The position numbers and the translations under genes are program-made. DNA of 64,000 nucleotides from positions 13,799,593 through 13,863,592 of the forward strand of contig NW_022881603.1 of NCBI RefSeq assembly GCF_003369915.1. The letters are read 5' to 3'. This DNA is from Drosophila miranda. Its lineage: Eukaryota > Arthropoda > Insecta > Diptera > Drosophilidae. Shown one piece after another: positions 44,954 to 56,618 of this stretch (position 1 is the first letter of the stretch; the number at the start of each line of letters is the position of its first letter). Below the pieces are notes generated by a model, which saw nothing but the letters and a program-made list of their open reading frames with translations, did not search any database and was not told the origin of the DNA.

Positions 44954-45325
44954 TGTGGAGATAATGTTTTTTATCCCCAATCGGCCGACTAATTATTTCG
45001 AATTAAATAAAACTCGGCCCAGAAATAAAATTACGATATGTTCTTTAATGCGTGACATCCAAATTGCAAGTGTGGCTTGCCTGCCCTTTACATTGCCGCT
45101 CCGATCGCTAAGCGCAGCTTCGCTCGGCCGACGTCGGTAGGCAGACGCAAAGCGGAGATAGCGAAGAGCGAGCTGGCAGAGAGCGTTTAGCAGGGCAAGC
45201 AAGCGCAGAGCTTTAACAAACAAATGAGTGACATAGACATAAGTAACAAACAAAATAAGCGGCTGAGGGCCAAGAATTAGGTGCTATTTGGCAAGCAGCT
45301 AATCGGCTGGGTTCTGCTCCGAACA
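44954..45325 (-). repeat. BEL-B 5' LTR
   Basis: 372 bp, nearly identical to the 3' LTR. Third copy at 53449-53820 through the segmental duplication. Confidence 0.9.
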
Positions 45326-46022
45326 GACCTCGTCCCACGACCGTCGGTTCTGCCTACGGAGGAACTCGACCCTGAACACGAAGTCCTGCACAGTCATCTT
45401 ATTTGGGTCTCCATCTCCGTCTCCTCTCCAATCATCTCTCCTTTCAAATGGTGGCAGATCTCTGCCTTCCAGCACCTGGATCCAGGTCCGCATCGCCTAT
45501 TCCTCGGCGCCAGTTCTGGCTCAAATTCGCCGGCTTCCTTGGAGGCGACTGGGAATTCCATGCGTCATCGTCCTTGGACCTTTTTGGAATGGTCCCTGTG
45601 TTCGGCTTCTGCCTGAGGTGAGCTAGAGGCTGCTGATCGCCATTATTATCCTTGATTTCATTCTGGTCTCTTTCCAATCTCAGGTCTTGGATCAATTCCA
45701 CGTTCTGGCGCAGAGGCGCCATCTCCTCTGTTATGGCCCCCATCAGCTCCATAAAGCCGCGACGGATCTCCTCCTGCAGCGTCTTACTCAGGGTATCTGC
45801 CATGCTGCCTCTCCACGTCTCTTGTGCTTGCGCTATGGCGACATTTACTCCTGAGAGAATCTCGGAGGGCAGTGCGTTGGATTGGCCTGGCAAATTCCAG
45901 CTGTCGTCTCCACGCCCCTCAGCGCCCTGTGTGTCACCGCCTTGCATCTGTCCTTGGAGGTTACCTGGTGGAGGAGTCCTGCGGGTCATTTTCTGTTTAG
46001 ACCGCAAGTTGTACGCGCTCAT
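45326..46022 (-). pseudogene. gag of array 2, N-terminal half, with deletions
   Basis: From ATG at 46022 to the BEL-B junction. Matches the intact gag for ~165 codons. It then lacks two short blocks (near 45420 and 45460) that are present in the duplicate at 53821-54591, so these deletions happened after the segmental duplication. Confidence 0.85.
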
Positions 46023-46954
46023 CAACTTAGCCCTATATTTCCCTACCTCTAACTATCCTATTTATCTTTTTATTCACTACACTCTATTACACTCATACAC
46101 TCTATCTATTCTTCTTTCAGAACAATCGCCTAAACACTACCTATAACGCTAACTCACTGATCTTCAGCACAAAAACACTTAATACGGCAAAACAATAATA
46201 AGGGGGAAAGGAACCACAACTACTACTAGGGCCAACTCCGCACATTCCTGTCCAACGTCTAGAACTTTGCGAGCGCTGTTGACTAATCCTATATTCCTTG
46301 GAAGATTAAGAGTCAAGGGCGCTCACTTCCCTACAGTCGCTGTTTCCGCCTACTTCCCTACTGAATGCCCGTTGCGGGATGTTGTAGCTGCTCCGAGTGC
46401 AACGCGTGGCCGACTTCTGTCCCCACGGGCCACTCAGAACAAAAATGTCATTGAGAATCCACCCTCCCGACTGCATCCAGCGGTAAGCAGGGGAAGCGAA
46501 AAACAGAAATCTTTCTGTCCATATCCTAACTTCGGGTATTTCTTTTTTCTTCTTCAGGTTCTCATTTTGCACACCAGGAACCGGGCCGGTTGCTAACTGG
46601 CTTGTGGATTCTCCTCTGCCAGTGCCAAACCAAATCCCCTCATGAGATTTCCTGCTTCCCGTTGTCAGATAAGTGCCGAATCATCAAACACCAAAAAAAA
46701 ACTTTTTACTTTGTGGATTTTCTTTGCATCCTCAGATCCCTCAGCGCCGTGCTTCTGTGAGCCAACTCATCGGGTCCCTCACAGGCCACCGGAACACCGA
46801 TGGACCCCAGATTGCAAAATACCACTCGAGATCTATCTTCTCTGCTGGATATTTATACTTTCTTCGACGTCTGTGTGATTCGCATCCGTACCATCTTTGA
46901 TGGTAGAGCCAGGACTGCGAGTCCACTTCCCTGTCTCAGATTGGGCGCCATTAT

Positions 46955-47569
46955 TGTTACGAACCTTTGTTTTCTTTGGGGCAAGGCCGGCTAGCCAGTC
47001 ATCCCAGGGCTGGGTACTTCCCAAGCCCTCAGGTCGCACAATATACATCTCGAACAAATTGAAACAACAAAAGTAACCGACAAAAAAAAAACTGCAAACG
47101 GACTCTACTCGACAAACAACATTACAGTAACTTCCTTCAACACATACGTGGACCAGGTCGAGGTGTCGATGTTTTTACCCCTGACGTACCCTCCCTACCT
47201 GAGATCTGAATAACAACGTTTTGAATATCCCTGCCATGTGCAGCAGCCTTACCCTCTCGCTGCTGTGGCTCCTCTTCCCCCCATATGAAACGCTTAGCAA
47301 TTCATTTTCTTCGTTATAATTTTCACTTCAATTTCCTAATTTTACACGGTATCATCGCTACACTAAGCCTGCCTATTCATACCCCCCTCATCTTATCACT
47401 ACGGGCGGTTAATAAATAAATAGATAAATAGAAATAAGTAACATAATAAATATAAATAAGTTACATATAGATATAATATGGACGGACTTAAATTAGGGGA
47501 TTAACATATACATATAAATGGAGTCGTCTAACAAAAATAAATAATGGGAGTAAATAAGTTAATTGATGA
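46955..47569 (-). repeat. Gag-only element LTR, array 2, right
   Basis: Starts TGTTACGAAC. It lacks ~13 bases (CAACTAATTGGA region) near 47045, a variant shared with the LTR at 55462. Confidence 0.8.
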
Positions 47570-48318
47570 TTTTTTTTCTCTCCCTAAATGGGCGAGGGAC
47601 CCGCACTACGTGGCCAGGATAGTTTCTTCGAGACCAGCAAAACCAAGCCAGGATGGCGGAGCTGTGGCCTATTGCCTATGGATTTGCCAACAAAAAGAAT
47701 AAATTTTGGGTTTCTTTACTCCCCCTTTGAAGCGGACTCACTCTGGTGCTTTTTGGGTCTACTTTCCGTCCCGCTGGTCAGCTCTAAAGTTCCTGGTGTT
47801 TCACTGATCTTGATCCCCTGGAATCACAGATTTATTTATCTTTTATCGGGTGATGGCCACTACTCCATCCTCATCCCACTCAATGTTTCTTTCAAAACTA
47901 AAAAAATCACTAGATCACTATGTCCGGCGCGCATGCTCCTCCGTTGCGGGAATTTCTTTCTCTGAACCCCCTCTTGGCTTAGCTGCTCTGTTTAATGCTC
48001 CCGGGCCGCTGATCCCCATCGCTCTTTCTTCTATCGCCCTTGAACTAGGTTCAAGGGCATGGCCTGATTCGGGCTGCTGGCGGCTCTCTTTTCTTTGGGG
48101 TATGGGTGAGTTGGCTTCGGGACTCCGTTATGGGATGAGATCGGAAATCCTCTCTCATAACGGCTCCGGAGAGCGCGCGGAACTCTCACTCTCCAGGACG
48201 AGGTGGCGCCACTCTTGCTAACTCTTTCCCCTTAAATTTTGGCCTTGCAACTATGTTCGAACTTCTTTCCTCCTCACCGCTTCTATGGGATATCACCTAT
48301 CGATATCTTCGCATGCAA

Positions 48319-48776
48319 CAACATTTTTTTAAATTTATGTTTTTTAGACGTATTCATGCATTGATTAGTTTCCTGTATATATCCTGTTCCCGATACTAGT
48401 TGTGATAGCTTTAAAACAGAGACCGACTGGTTCCTGTATTCATTGGAGCCTGAGATTGCAAACATTGCCTCAATTCTATAACGTCCGTTTCCCAAGGGTA
48501 TGTGTGCAGAATGTTGCTAAATAAAAACGGCTATCGATTAAGAGCCCAAAAATACCACATTTTAAAAACACGGCCACACTGCAAAACAGCAACAAACACT
48601 TGAGATAAAATATTTGTATTTAAATTTAAATTAAATAATTAATATTCTATTAAATAAAAAGTTAAAGAAGCTGTCATTGGGCAGCTTTCTTGCGACAACA
48701 GGCTTTACTAGATCCGGATCTGTGTTTGGAATCGCCAGGGCCAGCGAAATTCCTCAGGTAAAGGCTGGCAGTGCCC
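48319..48776. other. AT-rich spacer with possible minus-strand gene ends
   Basis: After the truncated array. A minus-strand frame, 48283-48495, contains NGRYRIEAMFAISGSNEYRN. A second frame ends at 48674 with GPGDSKHRSGSSKACCRKKA. Both look more protein-like than the average random frame, but I do not recognise them. Both are repeated at 57332-57544 and 57723-58001. They may be remnants of neighbouring host genes. Functional status is unknown. Confidence 0.3.
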
Positions 48777-49386
48777 ACGCATGGCCAATGCATCCGCTTC
48801 TTTAAGATCAACCGCATGCTGTTGGACTTTACAAATCCCGACAGGGACCATAATGCCGACCGGCTCCGTATTGGGGTCTCGCACGCTCCTCTGCTTATTG
48901 GCGGTGGACCGCTGCTGCGGGCCGTCATCAGCGACTTGGATCCACATATCATATTCTCTGGCCATTGGCACGAGTCCAGGATATTTATTTACCCCTCCAC
49001 GAAGGTGATCAACTTCTATGAGAATGCAGTGCGCCATTTTGATTTGAAGGCGCTGAAGGAGCAGGAGCACAGCTATTTGGAGATTATGGTGCCCACATCC
49101 TCGTATCGCATGGGAAAGTCCAAGATTGGCATGGGCTATGCTGTGCTGGGTGAGTACAAAGCTGGACTGGTCTGTTTTAGGTTATTTTCTAAGTATATGA
49201 ATTTCCCTTTTAGAGAACTAGAATCTAAGCTACACGGTTCTGTGGCAACCCAACCGTTTTATTCTGCTCTTCACCTACGTCTACGATTCACCTACGATTG
49301 TCTACAAAATGATGACCCGCTGTCCCTTCCGCGTGGCCAAACGACAGACGCACTATAGCCGCGTCTCCAACATACCTCAATTTTAG
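48777..49386 (+). pseudogene. 3' part of a PGAP5/MPPE1-type metallophosphoesterase gene, copy A
   Basis: Such enzymes remodel GPI anchors or are related ER/Golgi metallophosphoesterases. Exon 48777-49149 encodes RFFKINRMLLDFTNP, then SHAPLLIGGGP and FSGHWHESRIF; the latter matches the GHxH metal-binding motif of the family. It ends at GYAVLG. A 64-base intron (GTGAGT...TTTTAG) leads to exon 49214-49386. That exon encodes the C-terminal hydrophobic segment and VAKRQTHYSRVSNIPQF. In the second exon an in-frame TAG at 49219-49221 falls where a Tyr codon is expected. The 5' exons are missing. The first exon has no in-frame start. It is therefore a truncated pseudogene. Confidence 0.8.
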
Positions 49387-49885
49387 ACTGTATCTTCCAC
49401 TCCCTCCCGCCCCTTGAGGCCAACAAACTGGAGATTCTCAACGAAAGTAGCTCGATTAATTAAAGAGATTGCAATGATATATAATGCTAAGTAGAATATT
49501 CCAATAGTTACTTATAAATTGTTAGCAAAAGTGATGGTTTTTTTATGTTTATTAACTTAGAAAATAAAAGGTATCGCTGTCCTCCGATTTTCTGCTCTTT
49601 CGATTTGGGAGTAGAAAGTGTAGTAGGCACCTACAGGGTTGCATTCGCCCAGAAAATAGCGGGAAATACTGGGTGCAGTCGAGTGCGCATGCGCAAACCT
49701 TCCGATGCCTGCTACCATCCGCTTCCAGCTGAAAATTAGCCCCGATGCCGCGTCATTTTAATTTTTAAAGTCGAACCGAGAGGTCGGTCGGTCGGTCGGT
49801 CAGCAGCGAAACGCGAACGAGATCCCGGGGCTCTCTGCGTCTGCAGTAGGATAATTAAGCGTGACGCGGGTGCGTAACATAAAAA
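49387..49885. other. Duplicated non-coding segment resembling the otk2 upstream region
   Basis: Holds a GGTCGGTCGGTC tetranucleotide run near 49785-49800 and ends at the mini-me-like element. The equivalent segment in copy B (58436-58926) lies, across a mini-me-like element, directly upstream of the otk2 5' UTR. It may thus carry promoter sequence of that gene. No gene is seen. Confidence 0.4.
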
Positions 49886-50886
49886 AAGAGTGCGTGCGAG
49901 AGAGACAGAAAATCAGTCTGAGCATGACGTCGGGCGCTGCGTAGCCACTGCAAATTGATTTCTTGCTTTTGGCTACAAAAATGATCCGATCTGATCCAGA
50001 TCCAGCAATCTGATAGATATGGTCATTATCTATGATTCTGCGTTTTTAGTTTTATCGAATGTGCAATATTGTGGATGCAACAGATTTTCGTCCTTTGTGG
50101 GGGCGGAAGGGGTGGGGCGAAATTCTGAGATATACGTTTTATAGTGAGATCTAACAGAAGTGCGGATACCAAATTTGGTTACTCTAGCCTTAATAGTCTC
50201 TGAGATTTGTGGATGCCCCAGATTTTCGTCCTTTGCGGGGGCGGAAGGGGGTGTGGCGAACTTTTGACACAAAACGGTCAAGGTCCGATATCACAGGAAA
50301 GTGGATACCAAATTTGGTTGCTCTGGCTCTTATAGGTTCTGAGATCCTTGAACTCATATTTTGCAATTGCCAAAACCGACCATGAAACCTGTGTGTTAGA
50401 GAGAGACAGAGCGAGAAATAACGAAATGGTTTTCTTGATTCTGGCTATAATAATTATACGATCTGGTTCAGATTTTGCGTTCTAGAAGATAAAGTCATCC
50501 TCTACGATTCTGCGTTTTTGGTTTTATCGTATCTTTAAAAATGTGGATGCCACAGATTTTCGTCTTTTGTGGGGGCGGAAGTGGGCGGGGCGAAGTTTTG
50601 AAATATTTTTGTAGCAGTGACATATCACAGAAATCTGGATACGAAACATCGTTGCTCTAGCTCTTATAGTCTTTGAGCACTAGGCGCTGAAGGGGACGGA
50701 CAGACGGACAGACGGACGGACGGACGGACGGACAGACAGACAGGGCTCAATCGACTCGGCTATTGATGCTGATCAGGAATATATATACTTTATGGGGTCG
50801 GAAACGATTCCTTCTGGACGTTACACACATCCACTTTTACCACAAATCTAATATACCCCAATACTCATTTTGAGTATCGGGTATAA
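49886..50886 (+). mobile_element. mini-me-like element, copy 2 (left end missing)
   Basis: Starts at AGAGTGCGTGCGAGAG, about 110 bases into the full copy, and ends GAGTATCGGGTATAA. The GACG/GACA run is at ~50695-50745. Confidence 0.7.
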
Positions 50887-51486
50887 CGAGGGGGAACGTT
50901 GTGAGTTGCTGCGGACACCGCAACTCTACAGTTATACCCGATACTAAGTCAGTATGGCTCTCCTCCGGCAGACGCCGCTAATATTAAACGACACGACAAA
51001 GAGTGCGTGCGAGAGAGACAGAAAATCAGTCTGAGCGTGACGTCGGGCGCTGCGTAGCCACTGCAAATTGATTTCTTGCTTTTGGCTACAAAAATGATCC
51101 GATCTGATTCAGATTCAGCAATCTGATAGATATGGTCATTATCTATGATTCTGCGTTTTTAGTTTTATCGAATGTGCAATATTGTGGATGCAACAGATTT
51201 TCGTCCTTTGTGGGGGCGGAAGGGGGTGGGGCGAAATTCTGAGATATACGTTTTATAGTGAGATCTAACAGAAGTGCGGATACCAAATTTGGTTACTCTA
51301 GCCTTAATAGTCTCTGAGATTTGTGGATGCCCCAGATTTTCGTCCTTTGCGGGGGCGGAAGGGGGTGTGGCGAACTTTTGACACAAAACGGTCAAGGTCC
51401 GATATCACAGGAAAGTGGATACCAAATTTGGTTGCTCTGGCTCTTATAGGTTCTGAGATCCTTGAACTCATATTTTGCAATTGCCA
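50886..51486 (+). mobile_element. mini-me-like element, copy 3 (right half missing)
   Basis: Begins ACGAGGGGGAACGTT directly at the end of copy 2. It stops at GCAATTGCC, where it joins the LINE tail that starts segment B. It shares with copy 2 the variant GCGAACTTTTGACAC, absent from copies 1, 4 and 5. Confidence 0.7.
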
Positions 51487-51495
51487 ATTGCTTAA

Positions 51496-51527
<32 letters not shown>

Positions 51528-51828
51528 TTCGTCTTGAGATTGCAGGACGATGTCCACAGCCTTGCTGGATGGTAGAATTGACTCTCCAATACCGGCGATT
51601 TGAACGTGAGACGGGTGAGGATCTAACTGCAGCTGATTGGCGAGTCTCGATGTTATAAAGTTAACCTAAGAAGCGGAATCTAAAATGGCACGACATGGAA
51701 TAAGCGATCCAAAACGGCCCCTGACATATACGATTGCAGTAGCTAGCAGCACGTTTTGGCTAGGCAGAGATTTTTGACTCGAGGGGGGAGGGCTAATATA
51801 TTTGCTTGCTACTAGGGCACTTGCAGGA

Positions 51829-53082
51829 TCATGCTGCGTCAGCGCCCGACTGCATGTGGAGCAGTGTGTGATGCTTGGCTTGGCAATTTCTACATGCCCC
51901 TGACTTGCAGCGTTGCAATGAATGGCCTTTGTTGAGGCAGTTTAGACATAAATGGCGCTTCTTCACCTCTTTGTATCGAGAACAAACAGGGAGATCTATA
52001 AATGCCTGGCATCGGGATATGTAGTGATCGGAGGATTTGCAATACTTGTAAGTTAAGCTATTATGATCGTTAATGGAGGTGATTAGGGTGCTAGGTTTAC
52101 TTTCTCCCACCTGCTGGCTAGGAATTGTTACCATAGCCGATCCCAAATTTTCCAGCATCCGACATCTTGCTTCCTTGAATGAGGCCATGCTTGACCACCG
52201 AGGCAATCCTGACGTCGGCAAGTTCTCTTCCCATTTCTCCTTGGTCTTGTGGTCCAATTTCGTGCCTATGATGAAGATCAGCAACCCATCGGAAATCTCC
52301 TGCGGGGTCGCCAAGGTCTGAAGTGCACGCAAGTGCGAATTGATTTTGTCGCTGAGCGCGCGCAAGCCGATAGCTGAGCCCTTCTCCACCCCTTGCAGCC
52401 CGAAAATAGCCTTGACGTGTGCCTGAAAATGTAACAGTTTATTATCGAATCGCAACATTAGCAAATTCAACGCCTTGTCGTAATTCTCCTCAGAAAGTTC
52501 CAAGGAACGAATCGTATCCAGCGCGGCACCATCTAGACATCCACGAAGATATTGGAATTTTTCGATGATTGGTATACGATGGTCTTTGTGCACCATTGTC
52601 GAGAACATCGAGTGGAATTCTGGCCAATCCATGTAGTTCCCCCCGAATCGCGGAAGCTGCAACTCGGGCATTCGAGAACGGCCCATACTATTATAGGCGA
52701 ACAACGACGAATTCCCCTCGAGAGTATGCCGAGCCGTTGAATTGGCAACATTTACCGTGCGAGCAGCCATCAACTCCCGCGACAGCCTGGACCTAACCTT
52801 GACATAAACATTCGAAAAGTCCAGCCGGGCATCATGGGCTAACTGCAGGAAATCCAGCCTTTCAAGGCTCGTTTGAGCGGCATCGAAATCCGCATTCATT
52901 CGCTCGATCTGCTCTAAGCGAGCTTGAAGTTCTGCCTCATCTAACTCGGCAAGCTCTTCCTTGGTGAGAAAGCGATCCATGGCCTTTAGTTGGCGCGCGA
53001 TGGACTCGGCCTTGTGCTTGTAGAAATCTACATCACTCCGCATTGCTGCGTTCGCGACATTGGTAGGCTCAGGTGCTGCCAT
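51829..53082 (-). CDS. BEL-B gag, more complete copy
   Basis: 417 codons from ATG at 53082. It includes an N-terminal helical acidic region, a DUF1759-type core (LPRFGGNYMDWPEFHSMF, KFQYLRGCLDGAALDTIRSL, LLHFQAHVKAIFGL) and zinc knuckles (YCKSSDHYISRC, CLNCLNKGHSLQRC, CRNCQAKHHTLLH). A small deletion at ~51835 brings a stop soon after the knuckles, so it no longer runs into the protease. It shows the region deleted from copy A. The LINE tail interrupts the pol start, so it cannot make pol. Confidence 0.85.
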   Translation of the reverse strand: MAAPEPTNVANAAMRSDVDFYKHKAESIARQLKAMDRFLTKEELAELDEAELQARLEQIERMNADFDAAQTSLERLDFLQLAHDARLDFSNVYVKVRSRLSRELMAARTVNVANSTARHTLEGNSSLFAYNSMGRSRMPELQLPRFGGNYMDWPEFHSMFSTMVHKDHRIPIIEKFQYLRGCLDGAALDTIRSLELSEENYDKALNLLMLRFDNKLLHFQAHVKAIFGLQGVEKGSAIGLRALSDKINSHLRALQTLATPQEISDGLLIFIIGTKLDHKTKEKWEENLPTSGLPRWSSMASFKEARCRMLENLGSAMVTIPSQQVGESKPSTLITSINDHNSLTYKYCKSSDHYISRCQAFIDLPVCSRYKEVKKRHLCLNCLNKGHSLQRCKSGACRNCQAKHHTLLHMQSGADAA

Positions 53083-53448
53083 GTTGAGGTTTTAAAAGAG
53101 TCACTCAGCACGACCGAAAAAGACACCCTGTATACGTATAAACGTGGGAACCGAAAGCAAAGGGATTACAGCTAATGCCTTTAGCTGTGCGAGCTGTCCG
53201 ATTCCGCTTTGTACTCCGCTTGTGTGTATTAGTGAGTTCGCTGCACTGCCTACCGCACTGCACTGACCGAATTGTCGCGACAGAGAAATTAATAGCCAGC
53301 AATGCGTGTATGTAGGTGTATGTAAGTGTGTTTTAGCACCGAATTGTGCTTAACCGCCGAAAATTTGCTAGGGCTAACGATTGTCGATCGCGAATGATTA
53401 TTAATTGACACTGCAACTCAGAGATCACGTCGGGGTCACCAAATTTTA

Positions 53449-53820
53449 TGTGGAGATAATGTTTTTTATCCCCAATCGGCCGACTAATTATTTCGAATTA
53501 AATAAAACTCGGCGCAGAAATAAAATTACGATATGTTCTTTAATGCGTGACATCCAAATTGCAAGTGTGGCTTGCCTGCCCTTTACATTGCCGCTCCGAT
53601 CGCTAAGCGCAGCTTCGCTCGGCCGACGTCGGTAGGCAGACGCAAAGCGGAGATAGCGAAGAGCGAGCTGGCAGAGAGCGTTTAGCAGGGCAAGCAAGCG
53701 CAGAGCTTTAACAAACAAATGAGTGACATAGACATAAGTAACAAACAAAATAAGCGGCTGAGGGCCAAGAATTAGGTGCTATTTGGCAAGCAGCTAATCG
53801 GCTGGGTTCTGCTCCGAACA
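53449..53820 (-). repeat. BEL-B LTR in copy B
   Basis: 372 bp, TGTGGAGATAATG...GCTCCGAACA, followed by the GACCT target sequence. Confidence 0.9.
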
Positions 53821-54591
53821 GACCTCGTCCCACGACCGTCGGTTCTGCCTACGGAGGAACTCGACCCTGAACACGAAGTCCTGCACAGTCATCTTATTTG
53901 GGTCTCCATCTCCGTCGAGGTGGATTTCCCATATGTCGACACGTCCCCATCTCGCTCCTCTCCAATCATCTCTCCTTTCAAATGGTGGCAGATCTGTTGG
54001 ACCTCCGCCGTCTCCTGATGTCTCCCGTCTCTGCCTTCCAGCACCTGGATCCAGGTCCGCATCGCCTATTCCTCGGCGCCAGTTCTGGCTCAACCTCGCC
54101 GGCTTCCTTGGAGGCGACTGGGAATTCCATGCGTCATCGTCCTTGGACCTTTTTGGAATGGTCCCTGTGTTCGGCTTCTGCCTGAGGTGAGCTAGAGGCT
54201 GCTGATCGCCATTATTATCCTTGATTTCATTCTGGTCTCTTTCCAATCTCAGGTCTTGGATCAATTCCACGTTCTGGCGCAGAGGCGCCATCACCTCTGT
54301 TATGGCCCCCATCAGCTCCATAAAGCCGCGACGGATCTCCTCCTGCAGCGTCTTACTCAGGGTATCTGCCATGCTGCCTCTCCACGTCTCTTGTGCTTGC
54401 GCTATGGCGACATTTACTCCTGAGAGAATCTCGGAGGGCAGTGCGTTGGATTGGCCTGGCAAATTCCAGCTGTCGTCTCCACGCCCCTCAGCGCCCTGTG
54501 TGTCACCGCCTTGCATCTGTCCTTGGAGGTTACCTGGTGGAGGAGTCCTGCGGGTCATTTTCTGTTTAGACCGCAAGTTGTACGCGCTCAT
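53821..54591 (-). pseudogene. gag of gag-only element in copy B, N-terminal part
   Basis: ATG at 54591. Open for ~257 codons until the BEL-B LTR, where it reads into ...CSEQNPAD. It lacks the small deletions of the copy at 45326-46022 and is otherwise close to the intact gag. Confidence 0.85.
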
Positions 54592-55461
54592 CAACTTAGC
54601 CCTATATTTCCCTACCTCTAACTATCCTATTTATCTTTTTATTCACTACACTCTATTACACTCATACACTCTATCTATTCTTCTTTCAGAACAATCGCCT
54701 AAACACTACCTATAACGCTAACTCACTGATCTTCAGCACAAAAACACTTAATACGGCAAAACAATAATAAGGGGGAAAGGAACCACAACTACTACTAGGG
54801 CCAACTCCGCACATTCCTGTCCAACGTCTAGAACTTTGCGAGCGCTGTTGACTAATCTTATATTCCTTGGAAGATTAAGAGTCAAGGGCGCTCACTTCCC
54901 TACAGTCGCTGTTTCCGCCTACTTCCCTACTGAATGCCACTCAGAACAAAAATGTCATTGAGAATCCACCCTCCCGACTGCATCCAGCGGTAAGCAGGGG
55001 AAGCGAAAAACAGAAATCTTTCTGTCCATATCCTAACTTCGGGTATTTCTTTTTTCTTCTTCAGGTTCTCATTTTGCACACCAGGAACCGGGCCGGTTGC
55101 TAACTGGCTTGTGGATTCTCCTCTGCCAGTGCCAAACCAAATCCCCTCTTGAGATTTCCTGCTTCCCGTTGTCAGATAAGTGCCGAATCATCAAACACCA
55201 AAAAAAAACTTTTTACTTTGTGGATTTTCTTTGCATCCTCAGATCCCTCAGCGCCGTGCTTCTGTGAGCCAACTCATCGGGTCCCTCACAGGCCACCGGA
55301 ACACCGATGGACCCCAGATTGCAAAATACCACTCGAGATCTATCTTCTCTGCTGGATATTTATACTTTCTTCGACGTCTGTGTGATTCGCATCCGTACCA
55401 TCTTTGATGGTAGAGCCAGGACTGCGAGTCCACTTCCCTGTCTCAGATTGGGCGCCATTAT

Positions 55462-56618
55462 TGTTACGAACCTTTGTTTTCTTTGGGGCAAGGCCGGCTA
55501 GCCAGTCATCCCAGGGCTGGGTACTTCCCAAGCCCTCAGGTCGCACAATATACATCTCGAACAAATTGAAACAACAAAAGTAACCGACAAAAAAAAACTG
55601 CAAACGGACTCTACTCGACAAACAACATTACAGTAACTTCCTTCAACACATACGTGGACCAGGTCGAGGTGTCGATGTTTTTACCCCTGACGTACCCTCC
55701 CTACCTGAGATCTGAATAACAACGTTTTGAATATCCCTGCCATGTGCAGCAGCCTTACCCTCTCGCTGCTGTGGCTCCTCTTCCCCCCATATGAAACGCT
55801 TAGCAATTCATTTTCTTCGTTATAATTTTCACTTCAATTTCCTAATTTTACACGGTATCATCGCTACACTAAGCCTGCCTATTCATACCCCCCTCATCTT
55901 ATCACTACGGGCGGTTAATAAATAAATAGATAAATAGAAATAATTAACATAATAAATGTAAATAAGTTAAATATAGATATAATATGGACGGACTTAAATT
56001 AGGGGATTAACATATACATATAAATGGCTAGCCAGTCATCCCAGGGCTGGGTACTTCCCAAGCCCTCAGGTCGCACAATATACCAACTAATTGGACATCT
56101 CGAACAAATTGAAACAACAAAAGTAACCGACAAAAAAAAACTGCAAACGGACTCTACTCGACAAACAACATTACAGTAACTTCCTTCAACACAGACGTGG
56201 ACCAGGTCGAGGTGTGGATGTTTTTACCCCTGACGTACCCTCCCTACCTGAGATCTGAATAACAACGTTTTGGATCTCCCTGCCATGTGCAGCAGCCTTA
56301 CCCTCTCGTTGCTGTGGCTCCTCTTCCCCCCATATGAAACGCTTAGCAATTCATTTTCTTCGTTATAATTTTCACTTCAATTTCCTAATTTTACACGGTA
56401 TCATCGCTACACTAAGCCTGCCTATTCATACCCCCCTCATCTTATCACTACGGGCGGTTAATAAATAAATAGATAAATAGAAATAATTAACATAATAAAT
56501 ATAAATAAGTTACATATAGATATAATATGGACGGACTTAAATTAGGGGATTAACATATACATATAAATGGAGTCGTCTAACAAAAATAAATAATGGGAGT
56601 AAATAAGTTAATTGATGA
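55462..56618 (-). repeat. Gag-only element LTR with an internal partial duplication
   Basis: A first LTR starts TGTTACGAAC at 55462 and runs to ATATAAATGG near 56026. There it jumps back to CTAGCCAGTCATCCC and repeats to the LTR end at 56618. The second part lacks about the first 40 bases. Only GG is shared at the jump, so it arose by a microhomology-type event or unequal exchange. Copy A has a single LTR here. Confidence 0.8.

Larger units (their letters stand above)
34239..45325 (-). mobile_element. BEL/Pao LTR retrotransposon B, degraded, with a LINE inserted
   Basis: Two LTRs of 372 bp (34239-34610, 44954-45325), TGTGGAGATAATG...GCTCCGAACA, flanked by GACCT on both sides (34234-34238 and 45326-45330). 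The two LTRs look nearly identical. Its tRNA-Trp-type primer site is at 44930-44947, seven bases inside the 5' LTR. The internal coding region is broken into many frames and is interrupted by a 5-kb LINE. It is a different BEL family from BEL-A: same domain order, clearly diverged proteins, unrelated LTRs. Confidence 0.9.
32358..48318 (-). repeat. Array 2 of the gag-only LTR element, with nested insertions
   Basis: Starts cleanly at TGTTACGAAC (LTR 32358-32984). It continues into an internal region with gag, broken by BEL-B at 34239-45325, and resumes to the next LTR (46955-47569). It ends in a truncated internal part at ~48318. Without BEL-B and its LINE it is about 4.9 kb: one unit plus a partial second. 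Unlike units 2-4 of array 1 it retains the 46-base block (near 33325) in the 3' noncoding region. It probably represents an older or separate insertion of the same family. Confidence 0.85.
43190..51486. repeat. Segmental duplication, copy A
   Basis: Contains, in order: the LINE poly(A) tail, BEL-B gag and 5' LTR, gag-only gag and LTR, spacer, phosphoesterase pseudogene and mini-me-like copies. Copy B (51487-59960) repeats this order. Offsets between matching points are ~8.3-9.05 kb because of later indels. Confidence 0.85.
51490..53820 (-). mobile_element. BEL-B fragment in copy B (LINE tail, gag, 5' LTR)
   Basis: Carries protease start, gag, leader, primer site and the LTR at 53449-53820, followed by GACCT and gag of the gag-only element. 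Confidence 0.85.
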
